This document shows positions 22,727 through 58,089 of a stretch of DNA of 64,000 nucleotides, piece after piece. The notes under the pieces were generated by a model. It made no database searches. It saw nothing but the letters and a program-made list of their open reading frames with translations, and was not told where the DNA came from. The position numbers and the translations under genes are program-made. The first letter of the stretch is position 1. Every line of letters begins with the position of its first letter. This DNA comes from Ditylenchus dipsaci (Eukaryota; Nematoda; Chromadorea; Rhabditida; Anguinidae): the NCBI GenBank assembly GCA_004194705.1, contig SADC01001212.1, positions 62,001 through 126,000 of the forward strand. The letters are read 5' to 3'.

Positions 22727-24165
22727 TTAATCATAATCACAAGGGTAGTTACGTGTGTCGATAATTTCACTGTACATCGCATCAAAGCGAATCAGAACAC
22801 TTTTCCTTATTTGTGGCTCGTTCTGTATAAGTCTTCTGAGACGTTGCACATCCAAGGTTGGCAAGTACCTGAGCAAGGCTGTGGCTATTTGTTCTCCTTG
22901 AACTAGAGCATCTTGGGGCTCAATCAATTTGACGAAAAACTCTGCTGGCACATGACCATCAGGGAATAGCGAGTAAAATGCTAAAATTTAAAAAAAATTA
23001 ATAAATGATGTGGGAGAAAAAGTGGTAAACCTTTCTCAAAGTTGTCACAAACAATGTGATTCGCAATGTGGTAGTGGTTACTGTCTATAGCTCTGAGTAC
23101 ACATTTGGGAAGGAGAGTGTCGTCTAACACGTTGATTCGCATCAAACTTCTAAAAATAAAATAAACAAACTTCTAAAAATGAAGTTTTAATTTTTCGTGT
23201 AAATCAGGACTACATCGAATATAAGAAATATCTGACATCGGGTGTCAAAAAATACCGGATATCGGATATTCGAAGCAGCCCCGTGCAACTATTTAATAAT
23301 TGAGGTCATTTTCAAACAGTTTCTGACGCTTGTAATCATAATCCGATTTGATGAATTTTTGTGCATGTCAAATGTTTTTCTTGGCTTTCTGCAGTTTTTT
23401 ACTCGCTAGCTAGAGTCTAGGCCTAAGTATCTATAGATACAACCTCCAACGACTGTCAAAATCAGAGTCTTTGCGATATTTTGGCCACATTGACGAATCA
23501 CATTTGGCAAGGATTTCGAAAAAAAGTGTCGGGCCCTAGGCGGGAACGAACTTTAGAGTAGTTGTTACGGCTTTGACAGGGCTCGACTGTACAGAACTTT
23601 AAATTGAATTACAAAAAAGATGCAGAAAATCTACCTTTCGAGTGGCTGTAAGTGTCCAGATGAAGCACACTCCAGTGCAATTTCATCATAGTAAAGCATG
23701 GAAGATCTTTGTGACAGCTCCAGTATTCGGCATCTGCATGCCGCGTTGTGTTGCAAAAGTCGTTCACACTGTTCACGTGACAAGCTGGCATACACTCGCT
23801 CAGTTGGCTTAGACCCCAACAAATTAGTTATGTGTGCAAAATTTAACCGAAAGTTACTTCGTCTAAGCCATAGCAGGCACAAAGCTCAAAGAAATCAGCT
23901 GGTTGAATGTGATGTTCTAGCAGTAGTACTGTCCTCTCCAAATCCAACTTTTTTGTTTCTCTATTCATCAAAAAACATTTTTTAGGAATTTGGGTAGAGC
24001 ATGAAGAAACAGGAATGTTGCGTTGGAGAAGCAAAACATCTGATTGGAAATTTTGACAATCTTTGCTAGTTTAGTCGGCAATAGCTGGTTTAGAGTATTA
24101 GAACTATAGAGAAAACTGGCATTTCTGACACAAATTTCGAATAAACTTTCAATGTTATCTGCCAT
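22727..24165 (-). CDS. Five-exon gene, 267-aa protein of unknown function
   Basis: Exons (minus strand): 24165-24011, 23960-23858, 23807-23635, 23149-23031, 22980-22727. They total 804 nt and every phase closes to one frame ending in TAA. The first two introns are exactly 50 nt; the next has grown to 485 nt by insertion of a CAGTCGAC-family repeat. The protein starts MADNIESLFEICVRN, has LNQLLPTKLAKIVK near residue 28, and is alpha-helical, leucine- and cysteine-containing, with no signal peptide, no membrane segment and no catalytic motif I recognise. The opening pattern (SLFEICVRN then LPTKLA) loosely resembles N-termini of ZYG11/F-box-like adaptor proteins; this is only an impression. The ATG directly follows a catttag acceptor, so an upstream intron or spliced-leader site is possible. 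Confidence 0.68.
23400..23594. repeat. Right half of a CAGTCGAC-family MITE in an intron
   Basis: Contains gggccctaggcgggaacga and ends ggctcgactgta. It lies in intron 3 of the 267-aa gene and explains that intron's length. Confidence 0.7.
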
Positions 24166-25169
24166 CTAAATGTTTGAGTTAAGATTTTGATTGCAACAAA
24201 AGATGAAAACTGTAACTGAAATAAATTTGTTTAATTTTTTTAGATATATTTTCGCATACCGAACTTGGCCACCGAGATAAAATGCTAAGTATCTAGAAAA
24301 ATTAACATAATCATCAAGCGCTACATAGATTTTGGCTGAAAGACAAAAACTTCATATTGACCTGGTGTACAATTGACATTGATTTTTGTTTTTGTCTCTT
24401 TGTTTTTTTTTGACCTAGGCGCAACCTAGGCCAGCGCAGGACAGACTCAAACACGTTTCTCAAATTCAAAAAAGCCCAAGCCAATGCAAGAGAGACTGTC
24501 ACAGACGAAGGAATAAAAAGGATCGCATTGGACAACAGGGCTTAAACTTTACGTGAAAAATTTTACCCTTATGGAAAAATAAGTTTTTCTAACGATAAAT
24601 ACAAAACTGCATTTAAGCAAAATTTAAGAGAAAAATATTAATACAGTTTGCCATAACGTAGGCGCAAATACAAACGTAAAAATCGAAATTATGATTAACT
24701 AACAACCACAAAAGTTTGCATCAAACGGCTTGTGCTGCTTCCTTTTTAAGGTTCCACTGAGCAGGGTCGTTTATTAGAAGGCGATTGATTATTTTTTAAC
24801 AGCAATTTAGAATTTTAAATCTCGGACATGAAATTTTTGACGATACTCGAATATAGCCTCCCCCCTCAATAATTTTTTTGAAGGACCATAGTCACGCGTT
24901 CTAAATTGTCCCCGCCAATTCAAAAAAAAATTCGTAATCATTCACCTTTATTTCTTTCAAAACAAGGCCTGAAATTGAATTTGTGACCTTGTTTTGTTAG
25001 AAACCAAGTTGAGAAATCTGCACATAGGTTCAATGATTAGGATTTTTTTTGAATCGTCGGGTTCAACCGTTTTTGTAGACGGCAATGGCCTTTTAAGGTA
25101 CCTAAAACTACCATTTCTAAATATATTTTTTCTTGAAAAAGCTGATATTGGTACTAAGTTGAATTATAC
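24166..25169. other. No gene recognised
   Basis: Contains part of a fold-back (24410-24540: ggccagcgcaggacagactc) and AT-rich sequence; likely the upstream region of the 267-aa gene. Confidence 0.4.
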
Positions 25170-25284
25170 CATAGCTGCACCGCCGCCGGCGGCACCGTCA
25201 AGCACTCTCTCGCCAGCGCGCTCTGGCGCTCTCTCTAAAAACCGCCAGTCGCGTGCGGCATTTTGGCAGCGGTGCAGCTATGAT
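25170..25284. repeat. GC-rich hairpin
   Basis: catagctgcaccgccgcc ... ggcagcggtgcagctatg, arms carrying gccagcgcgctctggc. Confidence 0.75.
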
Positions 25285-26120
25285 TAGTACTGGCCAGGCC
25301 CTATTAATAAACCCCTTCAAATAATAGATTACTCTCTGAAAGAGTTGAACATAAACTTCTAGTTCAACCTATTAGTAAGCATTTTATTATCAATAAGAAG
25401 GCAATACAGGCATCCAAGGACTTAATCACACGAGAGTGGACGAGAAAATTTAACAATTACACTTCAATGCATCCTCTTGTACCTGGAATTCTTCGAAATT
25501 GAGATGTTCACAAAAAATCAGCCTCTTGTGTCTTAATCGCCATCATCAAGTCGTGTCGAGCTTGATCAGTGTTCTTTACAGTGTTTGAGACACTGTTTTT
25601 CAAGGGCCTTCTTTGTCGGATTAAAGCTATTCGCTTGTCTAGCTAATTTTCTGGTTTGTGTTTTGGAAAATAACATTAGATAACAGTTCTATTATTTAAA
25701 CATAAAAACTACCAAAAAACTACCATCGGCGCGTTCTCATTAACTTATTCCTTTCTAGACTAAGGTTCAGGTGTTTTAACCAGAAACTGACAGTAATTGC
25801 AGCTCACTCCAGATGATTCATTGAGTTCGAAATATTCAGTATAAATTTGAGCTAATAAAAAATGCTTTATTGCTATTAGAAATCTAAGAGTGCAAGATAC
25901 TAGTAATAGCCAATTAAATCTATTCTTTGAACTTTGGGTGATAAATAGTACGCAACTGCTCTTCTTAGAGTGGACCGCTAATGATTCATTTGCTAATGAT
26001 GTCTTGGTCAGCAACAGCAACAATTGTCATCAGTGAAGTGACCAGGCTTGTCACTCTCAGCCTTGTCTATCTTACATGTGTTAGTGCCAAACCGAAAATT
26101 CCTTATTGACTCACTTACAG
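25285..26120. other. No feature recognised
   Basis: One 87-codon minus-strand frame without a domain. Confidence 0.4.
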
Positions 26121-26160
26121 TACAGTGAAACCTCAATAACTGGACACCTTTGATAATAGG

Positions 26161-26390
26161 GGCTAGGTGAGATTTGTCAAAAACGAAATTTGTCAAAAAC
26201 GAAACTTGTCAAGACAAAATATCTTCGCTTGCAAAGTGTTTTACTGCGTTTTTTTACTGGATATACATATGACAAAGTATTCAAATAGTGAAAGCAAAAA
26301 AAAATACTGAAACACTTTGCAAACGAGAAAAATTTGTCTTGACAAGTTTCGTTTTTGACAAATTTCGTTTTTGACAAATCTCACCTAGCC
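26161..26390. mobile_element. hAT-like palindromic MITE with 8-bp duplication
   Basis: GGCTAGGTGAGATTTGTC ... GACAAATCTCACCTAGCC, flanked by ATAATAGG on both sides. It is inserted in a CAGTGAAACC-type repeat half starting at 26121. Confidence 0.85.
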
Positions 26391-26454
26391 ATAATAGGGC
26401 ACCTTGGGCTGGTCCCCTCAATGATTAATTGACAACAAATATGCAATACGGACC

Positions 26455-26690
26455 CTATTCTACAATGGCGGGGGTTTTGTCTTGGTACCCCTGTTGTTTT
26501 TTTAGGAATTTTTAAGCTAAAGCTTAGGCAAGGGTTGGGCAGCGTATGTTAGGATGGACTTAAACATGAATCTAAGATATGTTTCAGCCCGTCTAAATAC
26601 ACGCTGACCTACCCTTGCCAATCTTGACACTAAAAGTACCAACAAAAAAAGGCGAAAAACCCCGTCATTGGCTGGTAGTAAATAAATGAA
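26455..26690. repeat. Fold-back of the GGTCCCC/TGTTG family
   Basis: Arms share gggttttgtcttggtacccc, the inner word cagcgtatgttagga and its inverted partner tacacgctgacct. Confidence 0.6.
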
Positions 26691-26697
26691 TGCGGGC

Positions 26698-27190
26698 AAG
26701 GGTACATACCCCTGAATTTTCTGGTCCTTATTACCATTAATTTTATAAATTATCTAATTGGCTCTTTTTGTGAATGATAGTCCACTCGTCATATAAGCTA
26801 ACAAGGGGAAAGGGACCATAAAAAAGCAGGGGTATCCAGTAAAATATATTTTAGCTCAAATCTCGAAAATTTTCAACAAAAGTCTATAGGCTTTTGTTGC
26901 CCGGAATAATTTTCCAAGCGTAAAATCTTATGGTAGCCTTCATTCAAACATTAGCCGTGTAAATACTGGCTATCCACGGAATGGGCCAATTTTCGGAGTC
27001 ATATACCCCTAAAACCTCAATTTTTTCATTTGCTCCCTAAAGTTGACCTGCTTTCAATAAACTCCAATATTTCTCCCTTGTATGCTAGTATGAAGAGTGG
27101 GATATCATTGACAAAAAAGACTACTTAAATGATTTATAAAATTAATGGTAATAAGGGCCAGAAAAATTCAGGGGTATATACCTTTACCGC
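26698..27190. repeat. Fold-back of 490 bp
   Basis: gggtacatacccctgaattt ... aaattcaggggtatatacc; arms about 70 bp. Confidence 0.75.
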
Positions 27191-27519
27191 AGGGCTCGAA
27201 CTCAAAATATGGGAAAAAGTACACTTGACCAAAAAAGTACAATTTGCTTATTTTTAGTCAAAAAATGCGATTTTATCTAGTGCTTATAAATTTTTGAGGA
27301 CCGAAAAAAGAGTTTGACGTAAAACATCAAGAATAAAAAAGAATTCGGGTCCCAAAAAAAGTGCAAACCTTTTTTAAATAAGCACATTTCGATACCCGGC
27401 CTTACCCCTATTGATTAACTACCAGCCATTGTGGTATAGAGCCGCGCTCCTAATCAAGCCTCGATAATTGGGCGCCCTCGATTACTTGGCACCTCATGGC
27501 CGTCCAGTGGGTTGCCCAG

Positions 27520-27988
27520 CAGTGATGTATAAATCTCCGGCTCTGCTCTGGCTCCGAACAGGAGCCAGAGCTGGAGCAAATTTTTTATAATTCAGAGCCC
27601 AGAGCAAGAGCCGGAGCAAATTTTTTAAACTCGAGAGCCGGAGCAAATTTTTTTCAAATAAAGAGCTTGGAGCCATATTCAGAGAAAATTCAAATCATAT
27701 ATTTATATTTTATATACGTATAACGAGTACATACAGTGGACGCTCGATATAACGTCCAGAAAAATTCTTATTCTGGCCAGACTACAGTGTATTTTCGATA
27801 TAATGACGCTCGATATAACGTCCCATTTCGGCTGGTCCCATGAGGGACGTTATATCGAGCGTCGACTGTACGTATAATTTTCTGGCTCTGGATTTCGCTC
27901 GGAGCCGGATCCGGAATCCGGATCAAATTTTTCAAACTTGAGAGCCCGGAGCAAGAGCCGGAGCGAAAATCGCAAAAATACATCACTG
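27520..27988. mobile_element. hAT-like MITE with reiterated GCTCCGG words
   Basis: Tips CAGTGATGTATAAATC / TACATCACTG are inverted and flanked by 8-bp repeats ttgcccag / atgcccag (one mismatch), the hAT target-duplication size. Both arms repeat gagccggagc. A CAGTCGAC-family MITE is nested inside. Confidence 0.75.
27732..27870. repeat. CAGTCGAC-family MITE, core GATATAACGTCC
   Basis: tacagtggacgctcgatata ... tatatcgagcgtcgactgta, 139 bp, nested in a hAT-like MITE. Confidence 0.85.
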
Positions 27989-27996
27989 ATGCCCAG

Positions 27997-29284
27997 TTAC
28001 CGAGTTTTCACTGATAACTAGGAAAACTAGAACCATTTTACAATTTTTAGCATCCAAAATTAAGCTGTTTTGTTGCAGCTTGGGGCTACTAATCCATAAT
28101 TTCTCTCATCCATACTTTTCAATGTGCTGTTCGATTAATTAAAAAAGAAAGCCCAATAAAATGGGTTTTCCAAATCATTCTTCTTTCATGCTTCTAACTT
28201 GCCTTTTTATGCCCTGTATAACTCTAACACACGCCCATTATACTCAAGCAAAAAGAATTTATGTGCTATTTAGCAGTGATAGACTGCTTTAAAATTTGTT
28301 TTCTCACCTTTTCAGCATTTCCTTTTTCAGGAATATAAGGTGTTGTATTCAAGTTTGCCTTATTTTTATTGGTTTATTTTGAAAAATATTGTAATTTTCG
28401 ATTTAAAAAACGGCAAATGTCAAGTGTTGAAAATATTTTGGCTGATGACGTTACTCAATTTTTTTCACGCTAAAATTTCTGGATCAATCATTTTAGGGGC
28501 AAATAAAAGACAAAAAATGACTCTAAAACAGCCCTTCTCAGTAAATCCATCCATCATTTTCAGCTTGATCTTGGTTGGGGCAATCGATTAGAGCTGTTTG
28601 TTCCGAATTTTTTATTCTATTTGTGTGTTTATGGAATGTGTTTGGTAGCCTGAAAGTATGCTTTTTGTCAGCTGACTAGAGAAAGCTACTATTAAAAATG
28701 AGGTTAAGAATAATATTATTTTTAAAAAATCAGCAGGTAATCAATCGATTACGAAAACACATTTTTGCGATATTACTTTGTCAAAAAATTGTTCAAAAAA
28801 TGATGCATTAGTGAAAAAAATAGGTCAAATATTTATTAAAAGGTGCACTTAACTGTTTTCATTAGTCAAGCATATATTCCGATAACTGCAAAAAGGTTAC
28901 AGTCACAATTGTATGCTTGACGATTAAGTTAGCCTCAGCCGGCTGATGGCTGAGTCAAGCTCAGAAAGCTGATTTCAGCCGGCTAAGAATACCAACCTGA
29001 TTACAGTGTTTCTTCTAACAAGCCATCCAGGTGGATTATTCTACTATCCCGCGAAAATCTGAAAATTCTAAAGTAGATTACAAGGTTTTAGGTGCTTAAC
29101 AAAAGTTTGAAAAGCTTATCCACAGAGCTTGTAGAAGTTAATAAAACACAATCAACAGATTTGCAGATTATTGATTCTAGGCTGTACATAGGTTGTCAAA
29201 GTCAAGGGTATGGACTTGTAAGAGATAATACGGTATTTAGAATTCCGCATTTGCCACAAAGCAAAATTTGTCTGAAATCTGACT
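27997..29284. other. No gene recognised
   Basis: AT-rich; a short inverted pair tcagccggctga near 28935 and 28975. Confidence 0.4.
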
Positions 29285-29696
29285 TACAGTCGACGCTCAA
29301 TTTGACGACATCTCAAAAGATTCGTTCCCGCCTAGGGTCCAACACTTTTTAATGTTTTGAAAGGGAAGATTTTTCAGTTCTGTTTCGTTAGTCTAATTCG
29401 AAAAGTCGTAAGGATTTTGATTTTACTAATCATTTTGATTAATTCAAAAAATTTTCCACTTAGACACCATATTTTTCGGAAAGGTTGTCATTAAATCCAA
29501 TGTTTTATATATATATTGTCTAAGTGGCAAATACTTTTATTTATTCAAAATGATCAGTAAAATCAAAAGCCTTACGACTTTTTGCATTACACTGACGAAT
29601 CAGAACTGAAAAAAACTTTCGAAAATCAGGTTACAAAAAGTTCCGGACCCAAGGCGGGAACGAATTTTTGAGGTGTCATTAAATTGAGCGTCGACC

Positions 29697-30196
29697 AGGC
29701 ATGTGCACGTGCTTTTGGCGGCCCGGACTGGAGCAGCCCGTCTTCCAGATAGTCATCAAAGTTTTCATAGTGAAAAATTCGTACAAATTTTTTTGAGTGT
29801 ATATAGCCTATATATGCTAAAAATTAGCATACCCAAAATTGCTATCGAACTCGTAATATGAGAAAACTTGAAAAATTAAAAAAAATTGCTCTTAAAGGAC
29901 CATGCTCTTTGCGCGCAGCGACATGCGCAAAATTTGAATTGGTGGGGGACACTTCTCTTTGGTCTAATGCTGTACTCTTTCGAGTCGTTTCGAATTACTT
30001 GAAAGAGTACACTGATAGACGAAAGAGAAGTGTCCCCCGCCAATTCAAATTTTGCGCATGTCGCTGCGCGCAAAGAGCATGGTCCTTTAAAGAAAGCATG
30101 AATTGGAATAATCACTTATCACGGGCTTTTTCGGGCCGGCCCGGCCCGTGGGGTTTTGAAACGGGTCGGCCCAGGCCGGCTCGTGCACATGCCTGG
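29697..30196. mobile_element. hAT-like MITE with GGCCCGG words and 8-bp duplication
   Basis: Tips CAGGCATGTGCACG and CGTGCACATGCCTG; 8-bp duplication GCGTCGAC on both sides. It contains a further palindrome at 29896-30092. Confidence 0.8.
29896..30092. repeat. 197-bp palindrome
   Basis: aaaggaccatgctctttgcg ... cgcaaagagcatggtccttt, arms about 80 bp, almost perfect. Open frames on both strands are shadows of the palindrome. Confidence 0.9.
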
Positions 30197-30384
30197 CGTC
30201 GACTGAATAATCAAATTATTTATCCGCAACGCATTGTGAACATAATCTGCTAAAGTAGGTTTTTGAATCAGCTAAATCGAATTGACCACACCTTTTCAAA
30301 AGTATAATAAGTCAAGCAATTTGTGAACTTTTTCATATTTTTTATTATGTTTAATTGTCTTTGTGATTTAGCAGAGCAAATGGA

Positions 30385-30660
30385 TCAATTTATATCTGCC
30401 TTTTGTTTTTCTATCTCTACCTTCAATTTATTATTTGTGGGAGAGGATAGCTGAGGAGCAGCTGCTACTGGCACTACTACACCTATGCTTCCCAGTTCTC
30501 TGGGGTGAATAACCCAATAGATCAGTTCGTATGCTAGTGTGAGGCCTTTAGGCAGATAGAGAAGAATAAATAAAAACACCAATCTAACAGAGTTCAACAC
30601 TAGCAGACTTACTCTTGCTGGTCGTGCAGCAAATGTGTGCAACAATCCATGGGCTTAGAT
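30385..30660 (-). CDS. Possible small membrane-protein exon
   Basis: The minus strand is open for 86 codons with one hydrophobic stretch (RLVFLFILLYLPKGLTLAYE) and a polar tail ending DIN-TGA. It has no in-frame ATG. A perfect gtaagt donor inside it would instead give a 51-codon peptide from ATG 30652. Evidence is weak either way. Confidence 0.2.
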
Positions 30661-31879
30661 ATACGTTTTTTTCATTATTAGCTGGCAAAAATGTTTATTA
30701 TAAAAACCCACACTTTATGATTGAACTACTATTTTTAGGCTTTTAATTTTATTAGACGGTTTTTTATAACGGCTTTTTAAATTTTTGAACAAAATAACCA
30801 TATTTTTAAATAAGAAAGTTTTGTGAATTCAAATACGTTTCGGTCTGATGTATTTTGTTTTTGGTTGCTGCAAACAGTTGCTAAACCTGATTTTCGAAAA
30901 TTTTCGAAAGAAAAAGCAAGCAACCAATTTTTCTCATAAAATCTAAGAAAAGACCTGTATATTGTATATTTTGTTAGAAACTCAATACAAAAACAACGAC
31001 GGCAATGGCTCTTTAAGAATCGGAAAGCAGGCCATGACCAAATTCCACAATCCGACCAATTTTTACATCTGAAATTGGCTCGCACTTTGTGATATTTTAG
31101 TTTATACCAGCTTTTTGCAAAGCGCATAATTTTATTTATAAAACTTTGGAAAAGGGAGACCTGTGGGAATTCAAGTATGATTAAGTTTCATTACGATATG
31201 TATCCTTTTTTTCGCTGACAACACTCAAAAAAATATTGTTAGAACTAGGCAGGTTATCCCAAAATATTTTTTCGAAAAAATTTCAAAAATTACAACATTT
31301 TTGACAACTTACTTTAAAAAGTCAATTTTGACCCCCACTAGGAAAAAAATTCAGGTAAAAAAATTTACCCCATGCTTTTGGTTTATGGCCTGTGCAAAGA
31401 CCTTATATGGGTTTTTTTTTGGAAGCAGACCAAAACTTTGCTATTTTTATCTTCCAATTAGTTCAACATTTCTTTTTGCCCTTTCATCAACACTCTTTTC
31501 TTTATTTTATTGTTTGTTTGAGAATTCTTTTGTTCAAATTTTGAAGTCTGGAAAATTTCTTTATTCAATTTTTTTTACTTCTTTACGCAACTAATGAAAA
31601 AAATGCAAGTGTCTTTTTATTTGTTTATTTTCGTGTTTATTAATTTATCGTATAAATTTGAGTGCCAGGAGCAAAAAAAAAAGATATGCAATGGTAAAAA
31701 AAAGATGTCTGTGTTCTTTCAACTTCACTCCCTCATTTACTTGTAATGAGGCCGGGACGCTCTGCAAAAAATATCTGCTCTAGACTTTCAATTTGTTGTT
31801 TATAGGGATTGGACTAATTGCACAAAGTCTGCAATTTTTTCGAGTATGTTGCAAAATTTCTAAGAAAAGAAGTAATTAC
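30661..31879. other. No gene recognised
   Basis: A 116-codon minus-strand frame (30777-31127) and a 97-codon plus-strand frame (31301-31594) are Phe/Tyr/Lys-rich, as AT-rich random frames are. Confidence 0.4.
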
Positions 31880-32425
31880 CGAGACTTTGGTTTTACAAAC
31901 ATTTCAGAGTTTTGAAAAAGGCCAATTGAGGTGTTACTATTTGAAATTTAATCCCACCAGGCTCTTTTGCAATGACATCAAAAGTTTTGCTGACACATAC
32001 CGCCTCTGCCTTAATATTTTTCAACTGTTCTTTGCAATAACCCGAAAATATTTATTTTCTCTGCCTTTACAGCACTGTAAAAAATTTCAGTGTTGCAAAG
32101 TGATAGCGTCTCTTATGTTGCAAAATTTAAGTAACAGCATCTCTTTGCAACATTAAAATTTTTTACAGTGCCGTAAAGGCAGAGAAAATCAATATTTTCG
32201 GGTTATTGCAAAGTACAGTTGAAAAATATTGAAGCAGAGGCGGTATGTGTCAGCAAAACTTTTGATGTCACTGCAAAGAGCCCGGTAGGATTAAATTTCA
32301 AATAGCAACACCTCAAAGAATCGATGAAATACTTTAAAAACTGGGCTAAAAAAACTGTCGCACCCAGCCGGGGACGGACTTTTTGGGTGTTCATAAAAGT
32401 CGAGAGTCGACTGTATACAGTTGAC
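31880..32425. repeat. Fold-back upstream of K2P-A
   Basis: Arms of about 190 bp (gctgacacataccgcctctg / cagaggcggtatgtgtcagc) centred near 32128. A right CAGTCGAC tip ends at 32415, followed by a left tip. It lies within 200 bp of the K2P-A start. Confidence 0.8.
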
Positions 32426-32585
32426 TCTCTCCATAACGTACAGTTGAAAAGTACATGTAACAAATTAAAGCAAATTTCAGACATCTGTCCTGGTTGTTAG
32501 ATCCTCAGATTTTGTAATGCCATCTTGAATCACTTTTGAAGTGTTTATTTCCACTACATGTTTATTGCTGCTGTGAATAGCAGTA

Positions 32586-56044
<23,459 letters not shown>

Positions 56045-56066
56045 AACTTTTTTGTTTTTTATTATA

Positions 56067-56072
56067 AATAAA
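56067..56072 (+). terminator. Poly(A) signal of K2P-A
   Basis: AATAAA lies 23 bases after the TGA stop of the last exon. Confidence 0.6.
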
Positions 56073-56268
56073 GTTACGTTATATTTCAGCTGGTGGCAGG
56101 TACCGGAGTCGGTTATGAAAAGATTGGTAGACTGTATAAAAAAGAATTGAAAAATCTAGTCATTTATAATGGGATGTACTAAATCTGAGACCAAAGTATT
56201 ACTAATTTTATAATCGGTTATCAGGATTTTCACTTTCGAAATTTAAATGTTTGAAGAAATTACTGTGC

Positions 56269-56572
56269 AGGATCAAAATACCCAAAGACAAAATACCCAA
56301 TTACAAAATACCCAATTACAAAATACCCAATATGCATATTGTGCAGATAATGTGCACTATATGCTATTATCATGATATACACAACAAATAATATGCACCA
56401 AATGCCATAATAATATTAATAGGACGTCAAAAGTCCACCGAAAGACCACTCTTGGGTATTTTGGGTATTTTGACTATTGGGTATTTTGACCATTGGGTAT
56501 TTTGAACATTGGGTGTTTTGTACTTTGGGTATTTTGTCCTCGGGTGTTTTGTAATTGGGTATTTTGATCCTG
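56269..56572. repeat. Hairpin element made of CAAAATACCCAA tandems
   Basis: tgcaggatcaaaatacccaa ... ttgggtattttgatcctgca. Each arm is a run of 12-14-bp caaaatacccaa units, inverted on the right. It starts 0.2 kb after the K2P-A poly(A) signal. Confidence 0.85.
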
Positions 56573-57358
56573 CACCAGAAATTACACAAACAAATGTACA
56601 TTTATTAACAAAATACATGTTTTAGCGTACTACAAATATGAATGACTATATAAACTCTAGCAGTCCACCTCCCTAAAGGTGGCTGAATATACCCGAAATA
56701 ATTTTGGTGCGTTTACTTCAACTTACCTTTCAGCTATTTCTTTCATTTGATAAAAATAACTGAGGCTCCCTGCGCTCTCAAGCCCCTTTTTTGCAAATGG
56801 TTTTTTTATTTATTTTTTCTGAAAATGGTCTTCTGCCACCTAAAAACATGTTTTCTACACGTTTCAAGTGCTTAAACACACGAATAAGTGGTTAAAACCA
56901 ATTTTAGGGAAAAGGCCGTATAGTTTATTCCTGCCAACGGGGATTTTTTAGAGATTATACAGTTTATAATCAGCAGTGGCATTTATCTCAAGACAAATAA
57001 ACCTTACAACGGGGCTGCCATGCGTCCTTTTAAAAAAGATTAGTCCTTTATTTGCGACTTCAAATCTTTTTTTATTCTCGAAGTTTTAGTCAAAATCGTT
57101 TTGTTATCTTCAAAATGGCAATAAGCACTAGATAAAATGCACTTTTTTCCTTCACATTCCTTTTTTTACAAAAATGTCCTCTTTAATATTTTTTGAGATG
57201 ACAGCCCTGCCTTACAATCATTATATTAATTTTTAAACCATTGTTACCCTTATAAAGCTACAAAGTACACGTTTCTTTATGTGCTATGCCGGTAAAATTT
57301 ATAACTACAGGTTTCAATTATTAATTAGAGGTTCGAGCTCAAAAATCAAGATTATTGA

Positions 57359-57788
57359 CTACATAGGAGTATTTGACACCACCAAATGGGCTCTTCTCTG
57401 ACTTATACGGCATTTAAAATGGTTGGGTTTGCTAGCCATTCCAGCCAGTCGAGCCAAACTCGGCAAACAGGCTGCAAAATAATACATTATTGGTATTCAT
57501 GTTAACATAATTACCAGGATCTACAGCCTCGAAATTGAAATTTTGGATCATTGAAGCAAAGACAATGCTGAGCTCCATCCTGGCCAAACTCTCACCAAGA
57601 CAGGCTCTTTTGCCCACACCAAATGGCTTTAAGTATTTAGAGGGAGCATATGTGTTCTTGACTTTGTCAATAAAGCGTTCAGGCTTGAATGTGTCTGGAT
57701 CTGGGAATAGATGTTCGTCATACAAAACGGCTCCGATTTGAGGCATTATGGTTGTTCCAGCTGGGATTTGCTTCCCAGCAATGGTCAT
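57359..57788 (-). CDS. Cytochrome P450, last two exons only (CYP2-clan-like)
   Basis: Exon 57788-57515 and last exon 57471-57359 (TAG stop), with a 43-nt intron; phases fit, 128 codons. The sequence opens MTIAGKQIPAGTTIMPQIG, then FPDPDTFKPERF (the PERF motif), then the haem loop PFGVGKRACLGESLARMEL, in which the Cys is the axial haem ligand. The E-R-F and haem motifs are intact, so this end could be functional as a haem monooxygenase of the endoplasmic reticulum. It begins at a real acceptor (atatttag), so upstream exons coding the N-terminal three quarters, including the I-helix and ExxR, are missing from view: only fold-back elements lie upstream. It may be a gene with a long repeat-filled intron or a 3' fragment. 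The CYP2-clan assignment rests on similarity of the PERF-to-haem region to nematode CYP33/CYP14-type proteins as I remember them. Confidence 0.75.
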
Positions 57789-57819
57789 CTAAATATTTTT
57801 AGTATTATTGCTGGAGCAA

Positions 57820-57992
57820 CAGAACCTTTGGGGCCCCACTCGCCAGAACCAAAGGGGTCCCAGTCATTTTAAGTCTAATCTATGCAAAAAAATGTTCAAT
57901 TTGAATTCGCGCCTTACTTATTTTTCGCATAGATTAGACTTAAAATGACTGGGACCCCTTTGGTTCTGGCGAGTGGGGCCCCAAAGGTTCTG
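57820..57992. repeat. Palindromic MITE upstream of the P450 exons
   Basis: cagaacctttggggccccac ... gtggggccccaaaggttctg, arms of about 80 bp, almost perfect. Confidence 0.88.
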
Positions 57993-58089
57993 GATATCCT
58001 TATTGCTGTACAGGATCGGGATCCGTCGGTTCCCAATTTTTACATCGAAATTCAGCCAACTGCTTTCGGTAATTCCTACCTCAAAGTTC

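Larger units (their letters stand above)
29285..30204. repeat. CAGTCGAC-family MITE split by a hAT-like MITE
   Basis: Left tacagtcgacgctcaatttg; right ...aaattgagcgtcgac, interrupted at 29697 and resumed as gcgtcgactga at 30197. Confidence 0.8.

Noticed and set aside
23960..24011. Homopolymer slip joining the first two exons of the 267-aa gene
   Set aside because: One extra A would also join the frames, but an exactly 50-nt GT-AG intron of correct phase explains it without any error, and the next intron is also 50 nt.
29858..30253. 131-codon plus frame and its minus partner as genes
   Set aside because: They are the two strands of a palindrome inside a hAT-like MITE.
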